This document shows, one piece after another, positions 1 to 10,152 of a stretch of DNA of 64,000 bases; within the stretch, counting starts at the first letter, position 1, and each line of letters starts with the position of its first letter. Both the position numbers and the translations under genes were made by a program. The stretch lies in assembly GCF_023074055.1 (NCBI RefSeq), contig NZ_JADPKR010000013.1:62001-126000 (forward strand), given 5' to 3'. This DNA comes from Bradyrhizobium sp. 141. GTDB lineage: Bacteria; Pseudomonadota; Alphaproteobacteria; Rhizobiales; Xanthobacteraceae. Under the pieces are notes generated by a model that saw nothing but the letters and a program-made list of their open reading frames with translations, searched no databases and was not told where the DNA came from.

Positions 1-438
1 GCGCTGGACGTTTCGGTCAAGGCGCAGATCGTCAATTTGCTGCAGGATCTCCAGCGCGAGTTCGGCCTCGCGCTGCTGTTCATCAGCCACGATCTCGCGA
101 TCGTCGAGCACATGACTCACCGCGTCGCCGTGATGTATCTCGGCAAGATCGTCGAGGTCGCCCCGCGCCGCGAGATCTTTGCCGCACCAAGGCATCCCTA
201 CACCAGGGCGCTGCTCTCCGCGGTGCCGCTGCCTGAGCCCGGCGCCCAGCGCAATCCCATCATCCTCAAGGGCGACGTGCCGAGCCCGATCAATCCGCCG
301 CGCGGCTGCCGCTTCCACACCCGCTGCCCGCTGGTGTTCGACCGCTGCCGGATCGAGGAGCCGGTGCTTCGCGCAGCTGGACCCGAACAGTTGGTGGCCT
401 GTCATCTCGAAGAGGCTGCGCCCGCGACGTCAGGATAG
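1..438 (+). CDS. Dipeptide/oligopeptide ABC transporter ATP-binding protein, C-terminal part
   Basis: The reading frame is open from base 1, so the gene begins before the window and only the last 145 codons are here. The first residues ([14 protein letters not shown]) are the stretch just after the Walker B/D-loop of Opp/Dpp ATPases. The H-loop follows ([11 protein letters not shown]), then the C-terminal oligopeptide-transporter extension with HPYTRALL and the Cys-containing GCRFHTRCP motif. This family energises uptake of dipeptides, oligopeptides or similar solutes at the inner membrane. The rest of the transporter should lie upstream. The substrate cannot be told from this fragment. Confidence 0.93.
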   Translation, partial: ALDVSVKAQIVNLLQDLQREFGLALLFISHDLAIVEHMTHRVAVMYLGKIVEVAPRREIFAAPRHPYTRALLSAVPLPEPGAQRNPIILKGDVPSPINPPRGCRFHTRCPLVFDRCRIEEPVLRAAGPEQLVACHLEEAAPATSG

Positions 439-614
439 CAGCTGCGCCAGCGCCCTGCGTTGGCGGCAGGCCTGGGGGCGGAGGGGCGACGATTTCGGGA
501 TAATGGCATTATGTCCCTGTTTTGCCCGACGTGTCAAAGCGCGACTGCCCTGGCATTGGCTTCGTCAACGAGGCCATCCCGATCGCGCCTGGCGCGACGG
601 AAATTCGTAAGCAG

Positions 615-649
615 AAACAACCCCATTCTACTGTGCATGGGGTTGTTTT
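615..649 (+). terminator. Rho-independent terminator after the ABC ATPase
   Basis: A 12-bp perfect stem, AAACAACCCCAT (615-626) with ATGGGGTTGTTT (637-648), encloses a 10-base loop and runs into TTTTC and then GCATTTTTG. It sits between convergent genes (ABC ATPase ending at 438, YciI-like gene ending at 672) and may work in both directions. The 176 bases before it hold no supported gene; their sequence has the look of a dispersed intergenic repeat. Confidence 0.75.
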
Positions 650-671
650 CGCATTTTTGATGTGGTGGGCC

Positions 672-959
672 TCAACCCTGCCGGCGCAGGAAGCCGGTGA
701 TCGTGACCTTTTCCCAGATGCCGGCCGCGGCAAAGGGATCGGCGCGATTGAAGGCCTCGACCTCGCCACGGCCGGGCGCCTCGATCAGGAAGAGGCTGCC
801 GATCATCGTTTGACCATCGTCGGAGACAAGCGGCCCCGACATCACGATCTTGACGCCGAAGGGCGAGGTGTCGCTCAGGAAAGCTTTGTGCGCGTCGTAA
901 TTGGCAAGCCGGATCGGCAGCGCGCCGGCGCGGTCGACGGCGTGAATGGCGAACAGCAT
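672..959 (-). CDS. YciI-like protein
   Basis: This 95-residue protein is a typical single-domain YCII-related protein: MLFAIHAVDRAGALPIR at the start, then the conserved block HKAFL...GPLVSDDG...GSLFLIEA and a C-terminal FNRADPFAAAGIWEKVTI. The family has a ferredoxin-like fold related to muconolactone isomerase, and most members lack a proven reaction. It is the last gene of the minus-strand operon, 72 bases after the sugar-type binding protein. The context suggests a role in aromatic breakdown, for example an isomerase or dehalogenase-like step, but this is inference. Confidence 0.85.
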   Translation of the reverse strand: MLFAIHAVDRAGALPIRLANYDAHKAFLSDTSPFGVKIVMSGPLVSDDGQTMIGSLFLIEAPGRGEVEAFNRADPFAAAGIWEKVTITGFLRRQG

Positions 960-988
960 GGTGTCTCCGTTTCTTGACTCGGTTGTTG

Positions 989-1012
989 GGACGGCCGCCG
1001 CGACGGCCGTCC
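989..1012 (-). terminator. GC-rich hairpin between binding-protein gene and YciI gene
   Basis: GGACGGCCG (989-997) pairs perfectly with CGGCCGTCC (1004-1012) around a six-base loop. It lies just downstream of the binding-protein gene on the minus strand and has no T-tract. It may stabilise the upstream message or partly terminate before the YciI-like gene. Confidence 0.4.
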
Positions 1013-1031
1013 GGATTTGTGATCGGTCAGC

Positions 1032-2006
1032 TTACTTCGCACTGAGCTTGCTGGCGTCCTCGAAGGTCGGGCAGGTCCGCTGCTCCAGCGGCACGTCGAA
1101 CGGCTGGTAATTGTCCTTGGTGATGACGGTCGGCTTCAGCACGATCTCGGCGATAACAGGCTGATTGCGCAAGGAGCGGATCGCCATCATGGTGCCGAGG
1201 CAGCCTTGCGCAAAACCGTTGTAGTCGCCGCTCGCGAGCAGCTTGCCGGATTTGATCGCGTCGATCGCTTCCTTGGTGCCGTTGATGCCGATCACCTGCG
1301 CCTTGCGGTTGGCGCCGTCGAGCGCCTCGATCGCGCCCACCGCCATGGCGTCGTTGGCAGCTAACACGCCGTCGATCTGCGAATTCGACTGCATCAAATT
1401 CTCCATCACCTGGAGCGCCTGGAGCCGCTGGTAGTTGCCGGGCTGCGAGGCCAAGAGCTTGGCGCCGGGAGCCTCCTTTAGCGCGTCGTTGAAGCCGCGG
1501 ACGCGGTCGACATTGGTCAGCGAGCCCTTGACGCCCTCGATGATGACGATGTTGCCCTTGCCGCCCAGCGTCTTGAGCAGGAAGCGCGCGGTCTCGAGGC
1601 CAAGGCTGTAATCATCGGCGCCGACGAAGGAGAGGAACTTGCCGCCCGCCGAGCGGTCGGTGATGTTGACGACGGGGATCTTGGCTTCGTTGATCTTCTC
1701 GACACCAGGCACCATCGCCTTGTAGTCGACCGGCGTGAAGACGATCGCGCTCGGCTTCTTCACCACGACGTCCTCGATTTGGCTGAGCTGCTCGGGGATC
1801 GAGTCCGGCTTGGTCGGGATATACTGAAGCGTCTTCGCGTTCAGCGTCTTCGCCATGTTGTCGGCGCCGACCCGCACCGTCTGGAAGAACGGGTTGGTCT
1901 GGTTCTTGGTGAAGACGGCGATGGTCTCGCCGTCCGCATGTGCCCCAGTGGTGAACGCGGCCGCCATCAGCAGCGGCAGCGCCAGATAGCCCAGTTTCCG
2001 TTTCAT
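1032..2006 (-). CDS. CUT2-type ABC transporter substrate-binding protein
   Basis: Periplasmic binding protein of the ribose/galactose (RbsB-like, type I) family, 324 residues. A clear Sec signal peptide (MKRKLGYLALPLLMAAAF, cleavage after AHA near residue 24) is followed by the family opening TIAVFTKNQTNPFFQTV. Later come ITDRSAGGKFLSFVGADDYSLG and VLAANDAMAVGAIEAL, typical of the sugar-binding cleft. The ATG at 2006 is chosen because GGAGG lies five bases upstream. Two permeases and the ATPase precede it in the operon. The ligand is unknown; given the neighbouring ring-cleavage enzymes it may be an aromatic glycoside or aromatic compound rather than a free sugar. Confidence 0.92.
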   Translation of the reverse strand: MKRKLGYLALPLLMAAAFTTGAHADGETIAVFTKNQTNPFFQTVRVGADNMAKTLNAKTLQYIPTKPDSIPEQLSQIEDVVVKKPSAIVFTPVDYKAMVPGVEKINEAKIPVVNITDRSAGGKFLSFVGADDYSLGLETARFLLKTLGGKGNIVIIEGVKGSLTNVDRVRGFNDALKEAPGAKLLASQPGNYQRLQALQVMENLMQSNSQIDGVLAANDAMAVGAIEALDGANRKAQVIGINGTKEAIDAIKSGKLLASGDYNGFAQGCLGTMMAIRSLRNQPVIAEIVLKPTVITKDNYQPFDVPLEQRTCPTFEDASKLSAK

Positions 2007-2048
2007 GTTGCCTCCATCCCTCATTTTGCTTGTTGGAACTCTAAGTGC

Positions 2049-3026
2049 TCATTGCGCGCGGCGGCGCGTCTTCATGTCGAGCCAGACCGCGAGAATGACG
2101 ATGATGCCGGTGACGAGCGGCTGCCAGTTGGCGCTGACCGAGAGCAGGTTCATGCCGTTCAGCACCAGCGTCAGGATCAGCGCGCCGATGAACGTGCCGA
2201 ACACGGTGCCGACGCCGCCGAACAGCGAGGTGCCGCCGATCAGCACGGCCGCGATCGCCGGCAACGTCAGGCTCTCGCCGATATCGGCCTCCGCCGAATT
2301 GAGCCGCGACAGGAAGATGATCGAGGCAAGCCCCGCCATGGTGCCTGAGACCGCATAGACCAGCAGCAGGCGGCGCGCGACGGGAATGCCGGAGAGGCGG
2401 GCCGCGACCGGATTGGCGCCGATCGCATAGATCTCCTGGCCCCAGATCGTTCGCTGCGCGAACAGCGTCCCGATGCCGAGGAACACCAGCAGCAGATAGA
2501 CCGGGATGGGCAGGCCGAACAGATAGCCGCTGCCGATCTGGCGAAAGCCCGCCGGGAAGCCGTGCAGGGTCTCGCCCGCCATGTACCAATAGGTGAGGCC
2601 GTTCAGCACCCAGAGCATGCCATAGGTGGCGATGAAGGAGGGGATGCGCAGCGCGGTGACCATGATGCCGTTGAGCAGGCCAACGATGCCGCCGCAGGCG
2701 AGCCCGGTGAGGATGCCGAGCGCCGGCGAGCCCGTCTTGTGGATCACGGTCCCGGCGATGCAGGCGGACAGCGCGACATTGGCGCCGACAGAGAGATCGA
2801 GGCCGGCGGTCAGCACCACCAGCGTCAGGCCGGAGGCGATGAAGAAGGTCAGGCTCGCCTGGCGGAGCACGTTGAGGATGTTGCCGAGGCTCAGGAAGGA
2901 ATCGCTGAGCACGGCGAGCACCGCGCAGATCAGAAACGCCGCCAGCAGGCGATAGAACACCTGGATCGCATCCTGCGACAGGAAGGAGCGGGGCGGGGCG
3001 ATGGCGTCCTTGGCGATGTCGGTCAT
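2049..3026 (-). CDS. CUT2-type ABC transporter permease
   Basis: Inner-membrane permease of the RbsC family, 325 residues with about eight to ten hydrophobic segments. It carries the family signatures LTLVVLTAGLDLSVGANVALSACIAG near residue 65 and the C-terminal AVLIGGTSLFGGVGTVFGTFIGALIL. Its start overlaps the stop of the preceding permease by four bases, so the two are translationally coupled. With that permease it probably forms a heterodimeric channel. The binding-protein gene follows after 42 bases. Confidence 0.93.
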   Translation of the reverse strand: MTDIAKDAIAPPRSFLSQDAIQVFYRLLAAFLICAVLAVLSDSFLSLGNILNVLRQASLTFFIASGLTLVVLTAGLDLSVGANVALSACIAGTVIHKTGSPALGILTGLACGGIVGLLNGIMVTALRIPSFIATYGMLWVLNGLTYWYMAGETLHGFPAGFRQIGSGYLFGLPIPVYLLLVFLGIGTLFAQRTIWGQEIYAIGANPVAARLSGIPVARRLLLVYAVSGTMAGLASIIFLSRLNSAEADIGESLTLPAIAAVLIGGTSLFGGVGTVFGTFIGALILTLVLNGMNLLSVSANWQPLVTGIIVILAVWLDMKTRRRAQ

Positions 3027-3965
3027 GCGCGGCTCCTGAGGCCGTCGAGGAACAGGGCGACGATGACGAGCACGCCGACGCTCGCGACCTGCACCGAGGA
3101 CGGCAGCGAGATCAGGTTCAGCCCGTTGCGCAGCACGCCGACTGAGAGGACGCCGAGCAGCGTGCCGAGCAGCCAGCCATTGCCGCGCTCGAACGAGGTG
3201 CCGCCGACGGCGACCGCCGCGATCGCGTCGAACTCGAGGCCGAGGCCGGCGGTGGGGTGGCCGGAATTCATCCGCGCGGTCATTAACAGGCCGGCGATGC
3301 CGGCCATGGCGCCGCCGATCGCATAGACCGCGATCAGCAGCTTGTTCGGCGAGAGCCCGGCATAACGCAGGGCCTCGCGGTTGCCGCCGAGGGCGAAGAT
3401 GTAGGTGCCGAAGCGGGTGTGATAGAGCAGGCCGTGGAAGGCTGCATAAGTCACCAGCGCCATCACGATCGGCACGGGGATGCCGAGAAGCGTCGCTGAA
3501 TAGATGTCGCGCACGCTGTGGGGAATGCCGACCACGCTCTGGCCGTCGCTGACGATAAGCGACAGGCCCTGCGCCATGCCGAGCGTGCCCAGCGTCGCAA
3601 CGAAGGGCGGAATGCCCAGGATAGCGACCAGCCAGCCATTGGCGACGCCGAAGGCCGTGCCGACCAGCAGGCCTGCGCCGAGGCCCAGCAACATCGATTT
3701 GGTCGCGAGCGACACAATGGCGACGCAGAGCGAGGTCAGCGTCAGCACCGCCCCCATCGAGAGGTCCAGCCCCTCGGTCATGATGATCAGCGTCATCGGC
3801 AGTGCGAGCATGGTCAGGATGGTCGACTGCACCAGCACGTTGGAGAGGTTGGCGACCGACAGGAAGCCGGGTGCGATTGCGCTGAACAGCGCGACCAGGA
3901 GCACCAGCACAATTGCAACGCCGGGAATGCGTTGCAGCGGATTGGGCTGTGAAACGACCGCGGCC

Positions 3966-3973
<8 letters not shown>
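3023..3973 (-). CDS. CUT2-type ABC transporter permease
   Basis: Second RbsC-family permease, 316 residues. It has the signature MTLIIMTEGLDLSMGAVLTLTSL around residue 60 and the C-terminal [24 protein letters not shown]. The gene overlaps the upstream ATPase stop by eight bases and the downstream permease start by four. The two permeases are divergent in sequence, which favours a heterodimer over a recent duplication. Membrane segments are spread over the whole length and no extra domain is present. Confidence 0.93.
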
Positions 3974-5489
<1,516 letters not shown>

Positions 5490-5499
5490 GCCATGTCGC

Positions 5500-6894
5500 T
5501 CATGTCTTGGCTCCGCTCGCAAAGATCTTTCCGGGGTTCATCAGACCATTCGGATCGAGCGCGGTCTTGATGGACCGCATCACATCGACGGCCTCGCCGA
5601 GTTCGTCGGTGAGATAATCGATCTTGCCGAGACCAATGCCGTGCTCGCCGGTGCAGGTGCCGTCCATGGCGATGGCGCGGGCGACCATGCGGGCCTGCAG
5701 CGCCTTGGCGCCTTCGGCCTCCTCGGGCTTTGCCGGGTCGATCAGGATAAGCATGTGGAAATTGCCGTCGCCGACATGGCCGACGATAGGAGCGACACAG
5801 CCGTGCTCGTCCGCATCGCGGCGCGTTTCGGTCAGGCACTCCGCCAGCCGCGAGATCGGCACGCAGACATCGGTGATCACGGCGCGTGCACCGGGCCGCA
5901 GGCCGAGGCCGGCATAGAGCGTGTTGTCGCGGGCGTGCCAGAGCCGGCTGCGGTCCTCCGGTGCCTTGGCCCAGGCAAAGCCGTGACCGCCATGGTCGGC
6001 GGCGATCGCCTGCGCGGCCTCGGCCTGCTCGGCGACGGATGTTTCGGAGCCATGAAATTCGAAGAACAGGGTAGGGGCCTCGCGATAGCCGAGCTTGGCA
6101 TAGGCATTGATGCCGTGCATCATGACGTCGTCGAGCAGCTCGATGCGTGCAACGGGGATCGCGGACTGGATCACGGAGATCGCGGTATCGACGGCGTCGT
6201 GCAGCGTGTCGAAGCTACAGACTGCGGCCGAGATCGCCTGCGGCACCGGATGCACCTTCAGCGTGATCTCGGTGATGACGCCCAGCGTGCCCTCCGCGCC
6301 GACGAACATGCGCGTTAAATCATAACCGGCCGCAGACTTGCGCGCGCGCCTGGCAGTGCGGATGATGCGGCCGTCGGCCAGCACCACCTCGAGCGCCATG
6401 ACGTTGTCCTTCATGGTGCCGTAGCGCACCGCCATGGTGCCGGAAGCGCGGGTGGAGGTCATGCCGCCGATCGAGGCATCCGCGCCGGGGTCGATCGGGA
6501 AGAACAGGCCTGTATTACGCAGCTCAGCATTGAGCTGCTTGCGCGAGATGCCGGGCTGCACCACCACATCCATGTCGCTGTCGTGCAGCGTCAGCACCTT
6601 GTTCATGCGCGCGAAGTCGAAGCAGACACCACCCGCGACAGACGCCGCATTGCCTTCGAGCGAGGTGCCGGCGCCGAACGGGACGATCGGCATGCCCGCG
6701 CCGGCGCACAGCTTGACGATCTCGGCGACCTCCTGCGTGGTTTCAGGAAAGACGACGATGTCGGGTGGCAAGTTGCGATAATGCGACTCGCTCTGCCCAT
6801 GCTGATCGAGCACGCCGCGCGCAACGCTCGCCCGCGGACCGATCATGCCTGTGAGGCGATCGGCCAATGCTGCCGTGCTGACCCGCGGTCCCAT
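5500..6894 (-). CDS. FAD-linked oxidase (GlcD / D-lactate dehydrogenase type)
   Basis: PCMH-type flavoprotein of 464 residues. The FAD-binding domain runs from PPDIVVFPETTQEVAEIVKL through the pyrophosphate-binding VPFGAGTSLEGN and GGMTSTRASGTMAVRYGTM. The C-terminal FAD_oxidase_C domain carries the metal/substrate His cluster VGHVGDGNFH and GEHGIGLGKIDYL. The family oxidises D-2-hydroxyacids such as D-lactate, glycolate or D-2-hydroxyglutarate. The ATG at 6894 has GGGAG seven bases upstream; an in-frame ATG at 6948 has no clear ribosome site. Within this operon the substrate may be a hydroxyacid formed during side-chain or ring breakdown, but this is not shown. Confidence 0.9.
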   Translation of the reverse strand: MGPRVSTAALADRLTGMIGPRASVARGVLDQHGQSESHYRNLPPDIVVFPETTQEVAEIVKLCAGAGMPIVPFGAGTSLEGNAASVAGGVCFDFARMNKVLTLHDSDMDVVVQPGISRKQLNAELRNTGLFFPIDPGADASIGGMTSTRASGTMAVRYGTMKDNVMALEVVLADGRIIRTARRARKSAAGYDLTRMFVGAEGTLGVITEITLKVHPVPQAISAAVCSFDTLHDAVDTAISVIQSAIPVARIELLDDVMMHGINAYAKLGYREAPTLFFEFHGSETSVAEQAEAAQAIAADHGGHGFAWAKAPEDRSRLWHARDNTLYAGLGLRPGARAVITDVCVPISRLAECLTETRRDADEHGCVAPIVGHVGDGNFHMLILIDPAKPEEAEGAKALQARMVARAIAMDGTCTGEHGIGLGKIDYLTDELGEAVDVMRSIKTALDPNGLMNPGKIFASGAKT

Positions 6895-6952
6895 CCTCAG
6901 CTCCCGTCTGCTCCCTGTTGCCGGACTCTTGTTGGCCCGTCGCCGCATAAGT

Positions 6953-7837
6953 CTAAGCGGCTCTTGCGTTGCTCGCGACCTGCTTCAAGCCGAAATCGTA
7001 ATTGAGGTGGAAATAGTCGCGCTCCACCATGCGACCATCCGGCGCACGGCCGGCGGGCTGACGGACGAACTCCCGGATCAGGCTGTCCTTGACGCCGAAG
7101 ACCACGTCGCTGTCGAGATACTGGTCGCCGGCGACGAACACATGGGTCACGAGCTGCTCGAAGCCGGGCGCCGAGATCATGAAATGCACATGCGCCGGGC
7201 GCCAGGGATGGCGGCCCTGCGCCTCCAGCATCTGGCCGACCGGGCCGTCATGCGGGACGGGGTAGGCGGCCGGCTTGATCGACCAGAAATGGAAACGGCC
7301 GTTGGCATCGGTGTGGAAGCGCGCGCGCATCGCGAGATCGCCGATGTCGTCGAGCTGCTGCACGTCGTAATAGCCGTCATCGTCGGAATGCCAGACGTCC
7401 ACGACGGCGCCTGCGAGCGGCTTGCCGTCGACGGTCGAGACCGAGCCGGTGACCAGCATCGGATCGCCCTCCATCGGGCCGGAGATATCGGCACCGCTGT
7501 CCTTCTCTGGCGCGGCCTGGACGAAGAACGGCCCGAGCACGGTGGTCTCGGTTGCGCCCTCCGGCACCGGATGGTTAATCGCATCGACCAGCATGGAGAC
7601 GCCGAGCGTATCCGACAGCAGGATGAACTCCTGGCGCTTGTCGTCGCACATGTGCCCGGTCCGGGTCAGGAAATCGATGCCGTATTCCCATTCCTTCTGG
7701 GTCGGCCGCACCTCGCGGACAAAGGCGTGCAAGTGGCGCACCAGCGCCTCGCTCACCTGCTTGATCCGCGGATCGGTCGCGCCCGCGATCCGCTCCAGCA
7801 CCGCATCGGTGATCGTGGTCTCGTTGAAATTGCGCAT
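6953..7837 (-). CDS. Intradiol ring-cleavage dioxygenase, probable hydroxyquinol 1,2-dioxygenase
   Basis: Non-haem Fe(III) dioxygenase of 294 residues. The N-terminal helical dimerisation domain (to about residue 90) is of the catechol/hydroxyquinol type. The catalytic domain shows all four iron ligands in order: Tyr in DDDGYYDVQ, Tyr in AAYPVPHDG, and two His in RPAHVHFMI. The family cleaves hydroxyquinol (1,2,4-trihydroxybenzene) or catechol between adjacent hydroxyls. The maleylacetate reductase in the same operon argues for hydroxyquinol, giving maleylacetate. The dehydrogenase-like gene lies 14 bases upstream, so cotranscription is very likely. Confidence 0.88.
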   Translation of the reverse strand: MRNFNETTITDAVLERIAGATDPRIKQVSEALVRHLHAFVREVRPTQKEWEYGIDFLTRTGHMCDDKRQEFILLSDTLGVSMLVDAINHPVPEGATETTVLGPFFVQAAPEKDSGADISGPMEGDPMLVTGSVSTVDGKPLAGAVVDVWHSDDDGYYDVQQLDDIGDLAMRARFHTDANGRFHFWSIKPAAYPVPHDGPVGQMLEAQGRHPWRPAHVHFMISAPGFEQLVTHVFVAGDQYLDSDVVFGVKDSLIREFVRQPAGRAPDGRMVERDYFHLNYDFGLKQVASNARAA

Positions 7838-7851
7838 GGTGTCTCCGCCGA

Positions 7852-8754
7852 TCAGAGTTTGGGCTCGCCGAGCCCGGACAGCCGTTCGAGATGTTTGACC
7901 GTCGCGATGAAGTCGGTGTCGCCGTCGCCTTGTGCGACCAGCGAGCCATAGGTCTCGCGCACCTGGGCCGCGAGCTGAAGCGGCACGCCGACGGCGTGAC
8001 CGGCACCGAGAATGAGGTCGAGATCCTTGGCCATCTGCTTGCAAGAGAAGGTGGACTCGAAATCGCGGTTGCGCAGCGGCGCGGTTTTGTACTTCACCAT
8101 CGGCGAGGCGACCGCGCTGTCGTCCAGCACCTTCAAGATGTCCGGCCAGGCGATGCCGCCCTTGCGCGCCAGCGCCAGGCTCTCGGCCATCATCGCGGCC
8201 GACACGGCGATCATCAGATTGACCGAGAGTTTGGCGTAACGCGCCTCCTCGGCCGGCCCGAGATAGGTCTGCGCGCGGGTGAAGGCGGCGAACAGCGGCT
8301 TTGCGCTTTCGAAAGCGTCTTTCGGGCCCGAGACGAAGCAGGTCAGCGCACCCGTATGAACGATGCTGGCGTTACCGGAGACCGGCGCACGCAAATAGGC
8401 GATGCCGCGACTCTGGGCGGCGACCGCGACTTCGTTGGAAGCGTCAACGCTCACGGTGCTGGTCTCGACCAAGATGGCTCCGGGCGCCATCGCGGCGACG
8501 AGGCCGGTCGGGCCGAGCAAGGCGCCGCGCAAGGCCGTGTCATCGGGCAGGGACGTGACGACCGCGGCCTTGCCGCTCACGGCCTCGGCCGGCGATGCGG
8601 CAATCGAAATGCCCTGTGCGCGGGCTTCGTCGAGCCGCGCTGCGCTCTGATCGAATGCGGTGACCGTGTAGCCAGCCTTGGCAACGAGCACCGACATCGG
8701 CAAGCCCATCTTGCCGATCCCGATGAAAGCGACATTTTTCGAAGCATCTGTCAT
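7852..8754 (-). CDS. 3-hydroxyisobutyrate dehydrogenase-like NAD(P)-dependent oxidoreductase
   Basis: Beta-hydroxyacid dehydrogenase family protein, 300 residues. The N-terminal Rossmann motif (FIGIGKMGLPMS) is followed by VETSTVSVDASNEVA and the substrate-binding signature LRAPVSGN. The probable catalytic Lys lies in YAKLSVNLMI near residue 170, and the C-terminal all-helical domain is complete. Relatives oxidise 3-hydroxyisobutyrate, tartronate semialdehyde, 2-(hydroxymethyl)glutarate and similar compounds, or reduce the aldehyde. The exact substrate is not evident. It stands 20 bases after the amidohydrolase and 14 before the dioxygenase. Confidence 0.87.
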   Translation of the reverse strand: MTDASKNVAFIGIGKMGLPMSVLVAKAGYTVTAFDQSAARLDEARAQGISIAASPAEAVSGKAAVVTSLPDDTALRGALLGPTGLVAAMAPGAILVETSTVSVDASNEVAVAAQSRGIAYLRAPVSGNASIVHTGALTCFVSGPKDAFESAKPLFAAFTRAQTYLGPAEEARYAKLSVNLMIAVSAAMMAESLALARKGGIAWPDILKVLDDSAVASPMVKYKTAPLRNRDFESTFSCKQMAKDLDLILGAGHAVGVPLQLAAQVRETYGSLVAQGDGDTDFIATVKHLERLSGLGEPKL

Positions 8755-8774
8755 TGTGTTGTCCGTTGGCGCCT

Positions 8775-10148
8775 TCAGGCGGCGCGTCCCTGTCGTTCGA
8801 TGTCCTGCACCAGCCGCCGGCCGGATTGCGCCAGCAGCTGTTTCTTCGTTTCCAGGCCGTCAATCAGCAACTGGCCATTCCGCTTCTTCCAGGCGCCACC
8901 TATCATGACGGCCTCGACATTGGCGAGGCTCGTCTGCATCACGACGGTTGCGACGGGATCGTGCACCGGGACAAGGTTCAGATCGGAGGCGTTGATGATG
9001 ACGAGGTCGGCAAGCTTGCCCGGTGTCAACGACCCAATCTGGTGCTCGCGACCGAGCATGCGGGCGCCTTCCGTCGTGATCCAGCGCAGGGCCTCGCGGA
9101 CGGGGACCGTGGTCGTTGCCGGGATGGTCCCACTGGTCTTGCGCGACTCTGCATTGTCGAGCGAGCGCTGCATCGACAGCGCGACGCGAGCGGCGGAGAA
9201 GAGATCGCCGGCCAGTATGGATTCGAGGTCAATGCCGATCGTCGGGCGAACGCCACGCTTGAGCAGCCGACCAGTAATCGGAAAGCCATGGCCCTGGATC
9301 ATCTCGTTCTCGGGCGTCACCGAGAAGGACACGCCGAGATCGACCATCCGATCCAGGAGATCATCAGGCAGATCGTTGCCATGGACGATGTTGATGCCGG
9401 CGCCGACGAGCCCGGCCTCGATCAGCATCTTCCAGCCACCGGGTGTCTTGGCCGGACCGCCACCCTGATGCATGGAGGCGATCAGCTTGAGTTCGCGGGC
9501 CAGACTGAAATCGTGCATGGCGACATCGAGCGTCGAATAATGCGGGCCGAGAATGGCGAGCCCCAGCGTGACGAGGCCGTCGCGATTGGCAAGGGGACCT
9601 GCGAGCAGGCGCTCGACCTCGCGGCGCGGATGCGGCACTTCCGAGAAATGCGGCTCGCCCGGCTTCGGCTCGGGCTTCGGCGAGCCGTGGAAGAAGGCGG
9701 CCCGGATGCCGCTCTCGATCAGGCCGCGCACGGCAGCGTCGGTATGATCGGGGGTCGGATTGTTGTGGCACCAGTCGACCAGCGTGGTGGTGCCGCAACT
9801 GATCTGGTTCAGCGCGCCGACGAGGGTGGCGATATGGATGTCCTCGGGCCGAAATACGGTGGCTAGGCCGGCATGCATGCGGCGGAAATATTCGAGCAGC
9901 GTCCAGTTCGCGGCATAGCCGCGCAAGCCCGTCTGCCAGGTGTGCATGTGCGCATTGATCAGGCCCGGGATGACGATGCGGCCCTTGCCGTCGATGATCT
10001 CGGTTTCATCCGCGCCGCTGCCGAGGTCGATCGACGGACGGATGCTGGCGATACGGTTGCCCTCGACCAGCACGTCGCAGGTCGCGAGATCGCCAATCGC
10101 GTCATCCATGCTGATGATCGTCGCGGATTTGATCAGCGTGCGCCGCAT
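8775..10148 (-). CDS. Amidohydrolase, ATZ/TRZ (AtzB/TrzN-like) family
   Basis: Metal-dependent hydrolase of 457 residues with the N-terminal beta-sandwich, then the TIM-barrel metal motif GLINAHMHTWQ near residue 67. Further metal or catalytic residues are visible at MHQGG (about 232), IVHGND (about 257) and GIDLES (about 306). The C-terminal GSLTPGKLADLVIIN is typical. The family includes s-triazine hydrolases, cytosine and 8-oxoguanine deaminases and guanine deaminase, so it probably removes an amino or similar group from a ring. It lies four bases after maleylacetate reductase in a ring-cleavage operon, which is an unusual pairing. Confidence 0.88.
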   Translation of the reverse strand: MRRTLIKSATIISMDDAIGDLATCDVLVEGNRIASIRPSIDLGSGADETEIIDGKGRIVIPGLINAHMHTWQTGLRGYAANWTLLEYFRRMHAGLATVFRPEDIHIATLVGALNQISCGTTTLVDWCHNNPTPDHTDAAVRGLIESGIRAAFFHGSPKPEPKPGEPHFSEVPHPRREVERLLAGPLANRDGLVTLGLAILGPHYSTLDVAMHDFSLARELKLIASMHQGGGPAKTPGGWKMLIEAGLVGAGINIVHGNDLPDDLLDRMVDLGVSFSVTPENEMIQGHGFPITGRLLKRGVRPTIGIDLESILAGDLFSAARVALSMQRSLDNAESRKTSGTIPATTTVPVREALRWITTEGARMLGREHQIGSLTPGKLADLVIINASDLNLVPVHDPVATVVMQTSLANVEAVMIGGAWKKRNGQLLIDGLETKKQLLAQSGRRLVQDIERQGRAA

Positions 10149-10152
10149 CGTA

